NCBI GenBank assembly: GCA_020631735.1
Contig: CM036158.1
Span: 84,827,914 to 84,891,913 of the forward strand
Source: Saccharum officinarum
Taxonomy: Eukaryota > Streptophyta > Magnoliopsida > Poales > Poaceae
Reading direction: 5' to 3'
DNA length: 64,000 bases
Below the pieces are notes generated by a model. It was not told the DNA's origin and did not search any database. It saw nothing but the letters and a program-made list of their open reading frames with translations. Of this stretch, positions 1-10,239 are shown piece after piece; within the stretch, counting starts at the first letter, position 1, and the number at the start of each line of letters is the position of its first letter. A program made the translations under genes and the position numbers.

Positions 1-3000
1 CAGTCAAGACACAAGCCTCATAAGATCATAGGGTACTAACTCAAGTACCATCAAAGATATGAGTCACACTTTAACACACTAGCATGGCAAAGTTAATCAA
101 AGCACTAGACTAGAATTTGCCACATTCTGGGCATCAGAACAGCAGCTAAGTAATTTAATCATAACTGGAGATCTACAACTCCAAATGACTTGCAAGAAGA
201 CATTATGGAAATATTATGAAATTCTCTATATTTCATTTAATACCAACTAAGCCTGATTCTCAAGTTTAATAGGTTGAAAAGATGAAACTATAGAATCTGG
301 TCTGCTCCAAACAGAGAGCAACCAAATCTGGGACCTAACGTTAAACATCTATAACTCAAAAACTACTTGGTAAAATGTCACCAAATTTTAACAGCATCTA
401 GATACATAAATTATCTACAACTTTTGTATAAACAAGTTTTACAACAAAGCACAATATCATGAAGAACTTTGCTAAGTTCCTAGATCTGTCCAGAAACTTC
501 GTTTACAGGGAATAATTATTAACTTACATTACAAATATATAATTGGACAAAACCAACTTTACTAACATGTCACACATGACTAATGAACACCAGAAAACAT
601 AGTGCCCATTCCTAAATAAAATTTTTAATGTATTTTCTTAATTTATCTAGATAATTAGGTGGAATTATGAACATATATCACAAGTGCACAATAAATTCTA
701 CCAAAATTACAGTGGCCTACAAATGCTCCCAATAGCCTACTTTCCAAATTTCAAGTTATTTGGACATGTATATCAACCTCTATGAAAAAGACAAATGGAT
801 ATGACAATAAATCATGTGAGAGCAAGTTAAACCTAAACTTCAATATTTTCTATGAACACATGGCCATAATATGAATCAACATGATAGAGAAACATCATAC
901 TAAGGTAATGGAACAACATTTTCCATTTTATCATTTATGTAATGTTTATAAGCTATTTATTAAGCCATAAACAAGTTAAATCAATAACTTGATCATACAG
1001 TAAGCAATGACCATGAAATTTATACCACAGTACATACATAGCATTCCAAGACTATCATAAAAGTTTCACACCATTTGGACCATCACAGCATCAATTATGA
1101 ATTTCCCAAACAACACATGCAAGAAATGCCTAATTAGCAAGATTAAACCAAAACCCTAAGAAAACAGTGAACAACTAATAGGTTTAATATTTTTATTAGT
1201 TATTACATATTATCAAAAGATTAACAGAACAAGGATCACTATTTTTGGACTTCCCAAAATCTAAATATGGCTCTGGTCAAGTTATAAACATTTTTAGGAG
1301 CACTTTTAAAGCTTAACTAAAGACATCAGAAAACATCTACAAACACCTTATACTTTATGACTCCACTGCATAGATCTCTTCTCAAGGTTTCCAAAAAGTC
1401 TACATTTACTATTTTTGGAGTTTCCTAGCATGAGATATGGAATTTAGAAGATTTACACAAAATCTGAAATCCAAAAACAAATTAACTCAAACCCTAACTT
1501 AACTCGCTAAGCGCACCCGAACATGCACCCAAATCAGTCACTGTTTAACCGACGTGCGGGACCCACTGCTCGACCGAGCCCGCTTGTCATACCCACACAG
1601 GGAGAGACAGAGCGAGGCGACGGCCTCCTTTTTCTTCAGCTCACCGGGAAACAGAGGAGGTGGCCGGCCCGCGGCTCTGGCCGGCCGGGGCGGCGCTCCG
1701 GCGGCGAGTGGCAGTGGAGGAGCGGCAGGAGGCCCACGCGCATCCGAGGGGCTGCTCGGCTCGGCTCGAGGTGACCCTAGGCCAGCTGGCAGGGCTGGAC
1801 AAAAAGCTCGTTAAGCTGCCTCGGTGGCTCGGTAAAAAAGTGCTCCGATTGGACTCATTTATCTTTTAAAATAAAAATGACTTGATTTGGAACGACTTTC
1901 AACTTCGGCTCGGCTCGTTAGGCTCGGCTCGTTAGGCTCGGCGTGAAGTTGGGTCTTAAATAATACAGGAAATAATGATGAATAAGATTATATCAATTTC
2001 TAAAAAAGCTCGAAAAAACTACGGTTGGCTCGATATCCAGCCCTACCAGCTGGCCATGGAGGCAGGCGGCGCCGGTGGCCGGTGTCCATGCTCCAGCCAG
2101 AGGAGCGGCGGACCGGCGGTGAACAGTGGCGCTGGAGCATCTCCAGGGCCATGCGCATCCACAGGCAAGGTGGAATCGCTAGAGACCTCCCACGGCGTCC
2201 TAGCCACGAGCCACCGCGGCAGGAGACGAGGGTGACCTTCGGCGGCGGTGGTGAAATCGGTGTTTACGCCCTCACCTTCGCTTGGCTTGACCATCCAAGG
2301 CATGGACGAGATAGAGGAGATGATGACGAAGCTACGACTATGGTGGAGTGAGCAGTGCCAAGGCTACGTAGGCGTACGGGGTCGCCGGAGCTCTTGGCGG
2401 AGGAGGAGATGGCATTTTCCGCCTCAGACGTGAGTGGGCGAGAAAGGAAAAAGGAGGGCGCGACTCAGGTAGTGCAGGGGGGTGCTCCTCTTCTCGATGG
2501 ACAGCAGGCAGCGACGCTGGGACAGCCACGGCGCGTGGCGCACACGCGGCGGCAAGGCTCTGAAGCCAGTCGGCACTGTAGCTGCTGAATGGTTTCGGTT
2601 TTTCAGTTCATCAGGGCGACTGACGGCTGATTTTTGTCACTGATTATTTCCCAAACCGGCTCAAGTTAGGCCATGGTGTAATTAACAAAGTTGGAGAACT
2701 ATATGAGTACTGCAAGATTTCCAATTGGAGCTCGAGCTGGTTTGGCTTAGTTAGGAAGTTACAGTACTCCAAAGAGGGTCACCTCGAACTGCATAGCAGT
2801 TAGGACTTAGCTAAAATGGCTAAGTGCTAAACAACATGCCAATTCAGCCTTGTGGCCCTAGTTTGAGCAGGTTCCAAGTATTTTCATGAGATGATCATTA
2901 AAAGACTTTTGCTCCACAATAAAATTGCTACAATTTTGCTTAAGGGTGCACCAACATGCAAGGTCATCTTGATGCACTTTTTAAATCAAGGAACAAAAGG

Positions 3001-3516
3001 AGTCATTTGGTCAACTAGGGTCAAACTAAGGATTAGAAGCTTAATTATGCAACTTGGTCAACCTAAGCATTGCTCCATTAGGTATCCTAAACATAGTTAA
3101 GGTACTATAGAGCATGTTAGACCATCCCAAGTATCATTTACATAACATCCCTAGTTAACACATAATGGGAACATAGAATACAAACATTGTTTCATATGTT
3201 TCATCACTATGTTTCAGGGTCTTGTTACATGATGATCATTCATCCCAAAGATGTTTACCAACATGTAAGGCAAGGACATGCATAGGGTACACATGGCCAT
3301 ATCATGCCATGCATGACAGCACTTAGGTACAAGTTATGTTTCAATAATTGAACAGAGATGTTGCACTAGTGAAACAGGGATGTTGCATTGGTTAAAAATA
3401 AATGTTTCATCACTTTGGTTTAACCAACAAGAGGATAGGTTCATGATAGGAGTGGATCAAGCTAGGCTCATGCAAGGTTAGTGCCTAAATAGGCAAGATA
3501 ACACCAGGGTGTTACA
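1..3516 (-). repeat. LTR of a gypsy-type retrotransposon, left end outside the window
   Basis: On the minus strand this block begins at 3516 with TGTAACACCCT, the same LTR start as the 3.3-kb LTR at 57065-60377. The body has the same design: long AT-rich stretches and one GC-rich zone (about 1500-2600), with no convincing protein. No gypsy coding sequence lies to the right, where a truncated host-type gene begins at 3517. The block is therefore either the 5' LTR of an element continuing left of base 1, or a solo LTR. It carries a hAT MITE at 1790-2045. The short ORFs in the GC-rich zone overlap on both strands and look like composition effects. Assignment to a Tekay/Del-like family is inferred from terminal bases and length only. 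Confidence 0.6.
1790..2045. mobile_element. hAT-type MITE with 8-bp target-site duplication
   Basis: A 256-bp AT-rich insert sits in the GC-rich part of the LTR. Its ends are inverted: CAGGGCTGGAC at the left and the reverse complement of TAGGGCTGGAT at the right. It is flanked on both sides by CCAGCTGG (1782-1789 and 2046-2053). Eight-base duplications and C/TAGGG termini are typical of hAT elements. It contains no transposase and so is non-autonomous. A short GGCTCGTTA-type direct repeat occurs inside it (about 1911-1940). Confidence 0.8.
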
Positions 3517-5443
3517 ACTTATGTTGTAATTCCAATACCTTCATACGATTTGCATTTAAGTCTTCCTGAATTTTGCTAAATTTGTCAAGCTTCTCCACAT
3601 CAATCGCCAATTCCTTTGATTTTCCATCATCATCCAAGTTTGATCCTTTGGACTTCCTTTTTGCAGCAAGAGTGGTCTTTTTGGCCGCCTTCTGTCCAAT
3701 AGGTCGCTCTGGCATTTCTTCAATATCATCATCTTCCTCCACTTCTCCTTCAATGTGATATGACTTCCTTTTACGCGCATTCTTTAGGTCTTCATTGTAT
3801 GTCTTCCACTTTGGCACCTCTCGGCATATTTTCCAAACATTCTTTAGCACAAAGGGACCTAGCTTTGCCTTTTTGTTGTCTACCAAATAGAACTTGTCTG
3901 CTGAATCAATCCACATCTGATCAGAATAGCCACTTGTGAATAGTCTATGAGCCTTTAGATATGCACATTCATATAGGTCAGTCCACCTATTAATCTTGTG
4001 CCATCGATCCTTGGCTTGCTTTGAATTTCTTTTCCTATGTGACGGGATAGTCCTGTTGTATGACTTAACAACATCTCCCCAATAGTGCTCGTTGTTCTTG
4101 TCGGCTCCAACGGATGAGTCTGTTGAATTTTTTAGCCAAGCACTCATCAATTTCTCATCTTCTTCTGGAGTCCACATGATCCGCCTCTCAGTCCTGACAT
4201 TCTCAGTATCACTATCAACTTTAATAGCCTGCTGGTCAGATAAAACTTCCACTTCTTGAGATGAACTTCCACCATTGTTAGGCTGTGGTGCATCCAAATT
4301 GCCGCCAAAATCGACAGGCCTTGGTGCCTTGAAAGGTGCATAATGAGATGGAGCACCAACAAAATGAGAATTCTGTGATAATTGGGGCTGGTTGTTGAAT
4401 AAACACCCATAAATCCACCAGGGGGATGTGTGCTGTTGTCCCTGCAAGAGTTTATACATGAACTCAATAATACTCATAGGAAACTAATAGGCAATATATA
4501 TTTCTTATCAAATTTCTTACTAAACTATAAGCAGTATATCTCATATAGGCTATCACGTATGATACAAGAGCTAGCTTTTTCAGTGATCACTACCGGGACA
4601 TGGAAAATGCCATTCTACCACTGAAAGACCAAAAACATTCAGTGATCAGCTCTATTGACTGAACATTCAGTTACCACTGATAGCAAAAATACTACACCAA
4701 AGACACAAATAGAAATAATACTACCTCCTGATTGACTAAACACATTCAGTTATCAATTCATTGATCATGACTAAACACATTCAACATCAAATCTGTTAAA
4801 CTAAAACCATTCAGAGCTAGAAAAAAATTTAGGGATTAGTGATTGTACACATTCAGTTATCAATTCTAAGGAACTCAACACATAGATCTTGCAGTTGCTA
4901 TCCCAAAATATATTAGCACTCTGAAAAATAGTATCACAGTGCATACCTAATTACATACTTTCAACAAAAAAAACTAGCAGCAACACATGTAAACATATGA
5001 ATTGGAAAATTAGCAAATATTTTGAATTACCATGCAGGATCCCAACTAGATTGATGCCCAAACGGAGGGGAACTTGGACTGATGGAGCCACCACATCTGC
5101 CAAGTGAAGAGCCAATTGTGCCAAATTTGGATGGGTAGCCTCGTCTGCCATGGATAGGTGAAGAATTGAAGCCGTCTGCCATGGATTGAGGATGAATTGA
5201 ACCTGCAGAGGGGTTGGGTGCTAGGGACGAGCTGCTTCCGCGACCGACGAATGCCGCTGTCACGCCGTTGCTAAGACCGGCGAGGTTGGGTGCTGGGGCT
5301 GAGTCGCTTCTGTGAGGAAGTCTGCTCGCAGCCGCACCCGTCACCGCCGCAACAGCCCCTATCGCCGCTGCCGCTGCCGTCGCCTTGTTCTTCGAAGGAA
5401 CCATGCCCTTCCTCTTCGAAACTGATGGCATCTTGCTAGACAT
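3512..5443 (-). pseudogene. Myb/SANT-like, NAM-associated protein (PIF/Harbinger ORF1-like), truncated
   Basis: Two exons can be read. Exon 1 runs 5443-5031, from an ATG followed by a basic Ser/Lys start, then Ala- and Ser/Pro-rich low complexity. It ends at a GTAATT donor. Exon 2 starts after a TTGCAG acceptor at about 4440 and carries a Trp-rich Myb/SANT-like domain (RRIMWTPEEDEKLMSAWL, then a WGDVV segment) and a NAM-associated segment with a Lys-rich acidic tail. This is the family often paired with PIF/Harbinger transposases and often misnamed GST T3-like in grass annotations. Two lesions are visible. The spliced frame gives a conserved Pro-Gly-Gly-Phe-Met segment but must shift by one base near 4395-4415 to reach the Myb domain. 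The C-terminus is cut by the LTR at 3516, which supplies the stop codon (3512-3514). No transposase lies nearby. It could be a host gene relic or a Harbinger relic. Confidence 0.65.
4441..5030 (-). other. Probable intron of the Myb/SANT-like pseudogene
   Basis: This AT-rich, about 590-bp stretch lies between a GTAATT donor and a TTGCAG acceptor on the minus strand. Exon 1 ends in phase 2 and joins exon 2 in the frame that carries the PGGFM segment, which supports these junctions. It holds repeated CATTCAGTTATCAATTC phrases but no other recognisable feature. Confidence 0.5.
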
Positions 5444-6390
5444 CGCTGGAGAGGGAAGGGGCGGCTCCCAGCAAAGGCGCACAAGGGCGGTAGAGACTGT
5501 CGAGGTGGGAAAAATGGCAAAGAAGAAACATATATGGCGGGAGATTTGGCGCGCAATCTTCACCGAGCGCGCGCGCAGCTGGATCCCTACGGCATCAACT
5601 GGAGACGGCGGCTTCGTACAACGCGTGGCCAGCCATCTTCTTCGCCTGGGAGCACGAGCCCGCGCTGTCGTCTCACCACGCGATGGCTCCGCTCTCTCTC
5701 TCCTGCAAACGGGGTGGATTTTGCAAAATGACCATCCGGAGGCGACGGCCAGCATGACCGTTGTACGTGCCCTAAGAGTGTTGCTGGCTGGCATGTTATA
5801 CCGACACCCATTGGCCATTGTTAATACATGCATTAGATAAATTCTGTCTACACCACCACTGCCGGTTTATGGTCACGAAGCGTGTTTTGCAAAAAAAGAA
5901 TCATAATTTTTTCATATAACATTAGATTAAGATAAATTTTATATCCTAATTGTAGTTAAAAGAGATCTAAACTTTGTAATTGATAACATTTTTAATTTGA
6001 AATGATTTACAAGGCCAAATATGCAATATAAGTTCTCCGATCAGATTTCAGATGATTAACAATGTCTAATGGAGATGAAGTCAACATCAAAGTTGTAGTA
6101 CCTGACGAGATCTACAACTTTACGGTCAACAACTTCTCATTTGAGATTATTTGAGGTGTCAAATATTGTTATATACAATATAAGATTCTAAATTATGTAG
6201 CTAAAAGAATAGCGTCAACTATATAGTCATATGTGTTGCGTAGTTTAGCTAGTATGCGCGCTCCTGAGAAACACATCTTTTTTCTGATTTTTTTACCACT
6301 TATCATTCTTGATTTTAGATTTCATTGAACTGATGATTTAGTATTGATCGAATAATAATTAATAGTACTACTAGTCTGGTACTCATAATA
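5444..6390. other. Upstream/intergenic DNA, no gene recognised
   Basis: The first 390 bases are GC-rich and open on several frames on both strands. On the minus strand the open frame runs on from exon 1 of the pseudogene, but it lacks motifs and I regard it as 5' flank. From about 5880 the sequence becomes AT-rich. I see no protein, RNA gene or clear repeat. Confidence 0.4.
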
Positions 6391-6392
6391 TA

Positions 6393-6642
6393 TTCCCTCT
6401 ATCTCATAATAAGCGTCGTTGTGGGATATGTGACGTGTTGATCAAACTTTATTAAGTTTGACTCTATTTGTAGAATATATTAGTAACATCTGTATCTCCA
6501 AATAATTTTATTATAAAAATATATTCAAAGATTTATCTCATGATACTAATTATACACCATAAATATTAATATTTTTCTTATATTTGTAAAAAAATTGACT
6601 TCTCGAGAAGTGAGAATTACACTTATTTTGGAACAGAAGGAC
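6393..6642. mobile_element. Stowaway-like MITE (Tc1/mariner), decayed
   Basis: About 250 bp bounded by imperfect inverted termini: TTCCCTCTATCTC at the left and the reverse complement of GTCCTTCTGTTCC at the right. Each is followed inward by the ATAAGTG/ATAAGCG phrase of grass Stowaway MITEs. TA dinucleotides flank it (6391-6392, 6643-6644). The interior is AT-rich and non-coding. Confidence 0.7.
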
Positions 6643-6691
6643 TATATTCACATAGAAATGTTCCTGCCTTGTACATATATTTTTTTAGCTC

Positions 6692-6750
6692 TTGACTAGG
6701 CCCCTTTGGAAGGTGGAAAAAATTCCATTTCCTGCGTTTTTTTGAAACTA
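6692..6750. repeat. Direct repeat copy 1 (GGCCCCTTTGGAAGG motif)
   Basis: A stretch of about 58 bases starting TTGACTAGGCCCCTTTGGAA recurs with few changes at 8936-8995. CCCCTTTGGAA-type ends occur on grass non-autonomous DNA elements, but no matching inverted end or target duplication is clear here. Confidence 0.5.
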
Positions 6751-7034
6751 GCAAATATATCGGTGCGTTGCAACGGGAGAAAAAAAAACTATCAAACACA
6801 TTGCAATCAACGACGACATGAATGATACATATCCATTTATATTTTTCTTTTTCTAATAATGGAATTTGGTAATGCTAATGATACGAAGGGGCATTCGTCT
6901 ATCGGACCGCGCACTCCGCCTACGCCGTTCGCTCCTGCCCGCACGGATTCGCCCTAGCCATCGCGCGCCCCGCCTACCGTGGCTGTCTCGCAGGGTTGCC
7001 TCCACCGCGCCATTCGCGCACACCGCACACCCCA

Positions 7035-7375
7035 TGTTGCACTAAAAGCGTATGTTGCAAATGTATATGTCAAGTATTTTAGATGTTCCAGAGGTATGTT
7101 GCAAGTGTTTCATATGGATGTTGTAAAAAAGTAGATCTAAATGTTGCATATATTGCAAGGGTCTATTGAATATGTTTCAGGTGTCTATTGAAAATGTTTC
7201 ATCTACTTCAGATGTATGTTGCAAGTGTTTTATCTGGGTGTTGCATATGTTGCAGTGGCTATACACATATATTGCAAGTGTATGTTCTAAATGTTTCATC
7301 TGCTTTAGACATATGTTGCAGGAAGTGCTTTCATGTTGTAAGTGTTTCATAAGTAGGCGCAGGCACAGATGTATG
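7035..7375. repeat. Diverged repeats of a TGTTGCAAGTGTTTCAT unit
   Basis: The phrase ATGTTGCAAGTGTTTCAT and close variants recur roughly every 25-50 bases, about ten times, mixed with TTTCAGGTGT and TTGCATATGTTGCA variants. A GC-rich block (6890-7030) precedes them. I recognise this as a widespread grass TE-associated repeat but cannot place it in a named family. Open frames here are accidental. Confidence 0.6.
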
Positions 7376-7566
7376 TTGCAGCATGCACGGGCGTACGGGA
7401 GCTAGCCTGGCCCGTTAATTAACTAGACTTGATGTGCTTGCTAACATGCCATTTTATCGATTTAGTCCGACTTTCCATTACTTCATCTCAGAAACCAGAG
7501 CCAATCAGACATTGGACTTAAAAGACAAACATAGAACACATAATAATTTCCTATTAACCGTGGGTA

Positions 7567-7735
7567 GGCGATGTCTCTGTCGATAACGAGATACCTGTGG
7601 TGATTTCGTGAATCTTATCGGCTTAGGCCGTTCGGAGGTGCTCATAGAGGGTGGGATTTGCGTACGTGTGTTCATAGGGATAAGTGTGCAAGTGTGTTGT
7701 GGGCGTCTACGTTGTCCTGTGTAATTCAAAGAACT
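7567..7735 (+). mobile_element. Fragment resembling a grass non-LTR retrotransposon 3' end
   Basis: The run of TGCTCATAGAGGG, TTTGCGTACGTGTGTTCATA, GGGATAAGTGTGCA and GGGCGTCTACGTTGT resembles the 3' untranslated tail of grass LINE or LINE-derived SINE elements on the plus strand. No poly(A) tail is retained and no coding part is present. The assignment is from memory of the motif. Confidence 0.35.
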
Positions 7736-7861
7736 AGAGAATACCCCGCCCATTGCCGCGGGAACTTTCAATTAAATTAGATTAAATATGTTATGCAAAA
7801 AGAACATAAAATGGAGTACAAATTGAATATATTTCTTTGTACCCCTAAAAAGAATTTACCA

Positions 7862-8102
7862 AGGCACCGTTTAGATGCCAAAAATTTTACCAAAATTTTC
7901 AGATTCCCCGTCACATCGAATCTTTGAACGCATGCATGAAGCATTAAATATAGATAAAAAATAAAACTAATTACACAGTTTAGACGAAATGGACGAGACA
8001 AATCTTTTAAGCCTAATTAGACTATGATTGGACAATATTTGCCAAATAACAACGAAACTGCTACAGTAACGTTTCGCCAAAAAAATGCCAACTAAACAGC
8101 CT
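7862..8102. mobile_element. Abundant panicoid-grass MITE with GTTTAG inverted termini
   Basis: About 240 bp with inverted ends (GGCACCGTTTAGATGCC at the left, reverse complement of GGCAACTAAACAGCCTCC-like sequence at the right). It has a highly characteristic interior: TTTCAGATTCCCCGTCACATC, CATGCATGAAGCATTAAATA, AGACTATGATTGGACAATAT. This MITE is very common in sorghum-group grasses. It has no coding capacity. I do not assign a superfamily because the target duplication is not clear. Confidence 0.7.
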
Positions 8103-8346
8103 CCAATACGTTACTCTAAAAATCATGCAAATCGACCATCAGCACATGCCTGCTCTAATCCTTCTTGTAGAACCAAATGGATAAAAGAATAATTAGCTAG
8201 GGACATAGATATTTACATGTACTATTTTTTTGCGAGAAAGGCAAGAATATGGATTAGTAGAATATGCGCGGTAATAGAGGAGGATACATTACATACTAAT
8301 TAGGGCATTATCAATGATCAGGTGACCCTTTCACTGTAATGCTACC

Positions 8347-8610
8347 TCAACCAACATCTTCACCATGTCTCCGTCCCTTTCGATACTGACCGTGCCAGCG
8401 GCTGCCCGTATCAGCGCCGACGGTAGGATCACCTTTGTCATCATCAGATGCTTGCAGTGTGGGCATGTGCCCTTCCGCTTCGACGCATCGAAGTACAGCT
8501 TTTGCACTGTTCACGTCCGGCAGGATGCTTAGCACAAAATTGATAAAACTATTTACCGGCAGCACCTTTTCTTCATCGATATCTTGCCTTCTTGGTCTCT
8601 TGGAAGCCAT
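8347..8610 (-). CDS. Hypothetical 87-aa ORF, possibly a gene fragment
   Basis: An ATG-started frame opens with MASKRPRRQDIDEEK, then a hydrophobic helix-like segment (NSFINFVLSILPDV), then an acidic and basic C-terminus rich in Asp, Gly and Arg. I do not recognise a family. The start is a plain ATG, and the reading is less low-complexity than neighbouring chance ORFs. It stands alone among MITEs with no clear promoter, and could be a captured gene fragment or chance. Confidence 0.25.
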   Translation of the reverse strand: MASKRPRRQDIDEEKVLPVNSFINFVLSILPDVNSAKAVLRCVEAEGHMPTLQASDDDKGDPTVGADTGSRWHGQYRKGRRHGEDVG

Positions 8611-8674
8611 GTATGAAATCCACGGGCTGCTGTTTCCTGATTTCTTGTTTAATTTGGTTTGAAATATGGCTGAG

Positions 8675-8710
8675 ATGTGCTCATAGACAGAAATGTGCTC
8701 ATAGACAGAA
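8675..8710. repeat. 18-bp perfect tandem duplication
   Basis: The unit ATGTGCTCATAGACAGAA occurs twice head to tail. Nearby, CATACATCTCAGCCATA occurs twice (about 8731 and 8793), and its near reverse complement lies at about 8664. Confidence 0.85.
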
Positions 8711-8935
8711 GGTTAGCTAACTCTTCAAAAATATTTGAGCATACATCTCAGCCATATGGTTCAACTTTGAAATATGGTTCAACTATGTACGTGCATACAT
8801 CTCAGCCATAAACTCTTTCTGCCGGCAAAAATCAATTAGAGCCTCAAGGGCGCTCCATATCTACTCTGTGCTAATCTTAGGATAACACATGAGAAAGCCT
8901 CTATTTGCAGCTTATGTTCATGGCACTTTTTAGTT

Positions 8936-8995
8936 TTTGACTAGGCCCCTTTGGAAGGTGGAAAAAAACTGTTTTCCTGTGCTTTTTCTGAAATT
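8936..8995. repeat. Direct repeat copy 2 (GGCCCCTTTGGAAGG motif)
   Basis: Second copy of the 58-base repeat seen at 6692-6750, about 2.24 kb away in the same orientation. Confidence 0.5.
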
Positions 8996-9468
8996 CCTAC
9001 GTTCCTAAGGGACTTTTAGAAGGAACTTATATGTACTTTATAACGGTTTTTCATAATAGGATTTAAGGTATTATTTTGTTTATTTTAATAATAGCATATA
9101 TAGGTAATTTAGATTTAAACTTAAGAGTTACTTTATATTATCCTTCATAATGGAAGGATGTGTAATTAGATGTAAATTTATAGGTTACTCACTTACTCAT
9201 TCATTGTGGCATAATATGAATTACTCACTCTCTTATAATATAGCGTCGAGCATTGAAAATTTGTACTTAAATATAAGGAAATCTAGGGGGACAAAAATGA
9301 GTTTTGCACTAAATATTTTTCTTTTATTAACCAATCACCACTAATCATGTTGATGATAACGTTCGAATGAAATAAAAGTGAGGACGCATGCATGTTTTAA
9401 TCTTTACTAAAAATTTGTGTTCTCTCTTAATCTGCACTAAAATTTCTAGAACTACTACCCTGTAGCTA

Positions 9469-9692
9469 GCTACAAAATAACTTATTATGTAGCCACTTTG
9501 AGTTACGATAATTAGTATGCTAATTTATGAGATTATAGTAACTCCTTACTATGTGATTTACTATAACGTTACGGTAAATATCCCATGTGAAATAGTAACC
9601 CAACTATCATAAATATGTATTGATATTATCGTAAATTAGTATATAAAATTATCGTAAATAGAGGTGGCTACAAAATAACTTATTTTGTAGTA
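9469..9692. repeat. AT-rich segment bounded by two copies of a 25-bp palindrome
   Basis: GCTACAAAATAACTTATT followed by ATGTAGC (9469-9493) and a close copy (9667-9692) are each nearly self-complementary. They bracket about 170 bases of AT-rich DNA containing repeated ATCGTAAAT/TTACGATAA phrases. This resembles a small MITE or hairpin-forming insert. No target duplication was resolved. Confidence 0.4.
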
Positions 9693-9704
9693 GACTACTA
9701 AGTA

Positions 9705-9708
<4 letters not shown>

Positions 9709-9750
<42 letters not shown>
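9709..9750. repeat. (AT)21 microsatellite
   Basis: An uninterrupted run of alternating A and T, about 42 bp. Confidence 0.95.
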
Positions 9751-9752
<2 letters not shown>

Positions 9753-10239
9753 CCTACACGCGCATGTAATTACTCCCATCTTTAATTACTCTCATCTTTA
9801 ATAAACCATATTGCGTATGTGTGCATACTATTTTATCAGTTCGAGTATGTTTATATACTCAATTTAAGACACTTCAACTCTTACTACGCAAATTTTTTTC
9901 ATAAGAGCCCATACTTTTTAATTATATTACTGAAATGCCACTATAATATATATAAAATAAGTATAATCATATACTTACATACTTGACATACATACTACCG
10001 TAGATGGTCTAGTATGATCGTATACTTCGTCTGCATACACTTTGTCGGATCATATATACCCTGAATCTAGAGATATACACATGGGAGTAGCTACACGCGT
10101 GTGTAGAAAGAAATTTCCCTATATATAGCATAGTTACAGAAAGCCCTAGCCTAAACCCTAGCTGATCCAACCAAATCAAAAAGCCAGCTAGACCAGCCAT
10201 CCAACCCAGCCCGCTGGCCCACCCACCGGTCCACCTTCC

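Noticed and set aside
1523..2588. Overlapping short ORFs on both strands
   Set aside because: They lie in the GC-rich part of an LTR and across a hAT MITE, with no domain.
4580..4620. CACTA-transposon end (CACTACCGGGAC)
   Set aside because: No matching inverted end or 3-bp target duplication was found nearby.
5444..5833. N-terminal extension of the Myb/SANT-like gene by 130 codons
   Set aside because: Low-complexity GC-rich text without motifs. The ATG at 5443 followed by a basic start is more plausible.
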